Under the pieces are notes generated by a model that made no database searches, was not told where the DNA came from, and worked only from the letters and a program-made list of their open reading frames with translations. Below, piece after piece: positions 5,597 to 5,601 of a stretch of 5,601 nucleotides of DNA (position 1 is its first letter; every line of letters starts with the position of its first letter). The position numbers and the translations under genes are program-made. The DNA is from an uncultured Collinsella sp. (GTDB lineage: Bacteria; Actinomycetota; Coriobacteriia; Coriobacteriales; Coriobacteriaceae). Where the stretch lies: NCBI GenBank assembly GCA_900551195.1, contig URVD01000121.1, positions 1 to 5,601 on the forward strand, given 5' to 3'.

Positions 5597-5601
5597 TGCT
5601 C

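Overview
The window looks like chromosomal DNA of a GC-rich actinobacterium of the class Coriobacteriia; Collinsella or a close relative is my best guess. This rests on GC-rich codon use, a GluQRS-type protein with the GRFAPSPSGRMHLGN signature, a DUF2207 membrane protein with a glycine tail, and GGAACGTCCC/GTCCCC palindromic repeats of a kind I associate with that group from memory. No database search was possible, so the genus is an inference.

Layout. (1) Bases 1-391, minus strand: the start of a tRNA glutamyl-Q(34) synthetase gene (gluQ), whose reading frame appears broken by one missing base near 76/77 and which then runs off the left edge. (2) Bases 392-955: no gene. This stretch holds a leaderless-type -10 box for gluQ, three hairpins at 530-563, 590-623 and 665-686, and a cluster of GGGAC/GTCCC palindromic repeat DNA from about 728 to 918. 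(3) Bases 956-2899, plus strand: a secreted and membrane-anchored DUF2207 protein of 647 residues, followed by a strong hairpin terminator at 2914-2960. (4) Bases 2981-3022: a palindromic repeat that aligns with the one at 813-855 but in the opposite orientation, so the DUF2207 gene sits between inverted copies. (5) Bases 3038-3679, minus strand: a GNAT-family N-acetyltransferase of unknown substrate, convergent with the DUF2207 gene. (6) Bases 3680-3956: a divergent intergenic region with a dyad and a short tandem repeat in front of purH. (7) Bases 3957-5564, plus strand: complete purH, the bifunctional enzyme for the last two steps of IMP synthesis, followed by a perfect 12-bp hairpin at 5569-5596.

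The four genes look like separate transcription units: strand changes, hairpins or long gaps separate them, and their functions (tRNA queuosine modification, an unknown envelope role, acetyl transfer, purine synthesis) are unrelated. I see no defence, phage, CRISPR or biosynthetic system. The points most worth a second look are the gluQ frameshift, the inverted repeat pair around the DUF2207 gene, and the hairpin-rich DNA upstream of gluQ.
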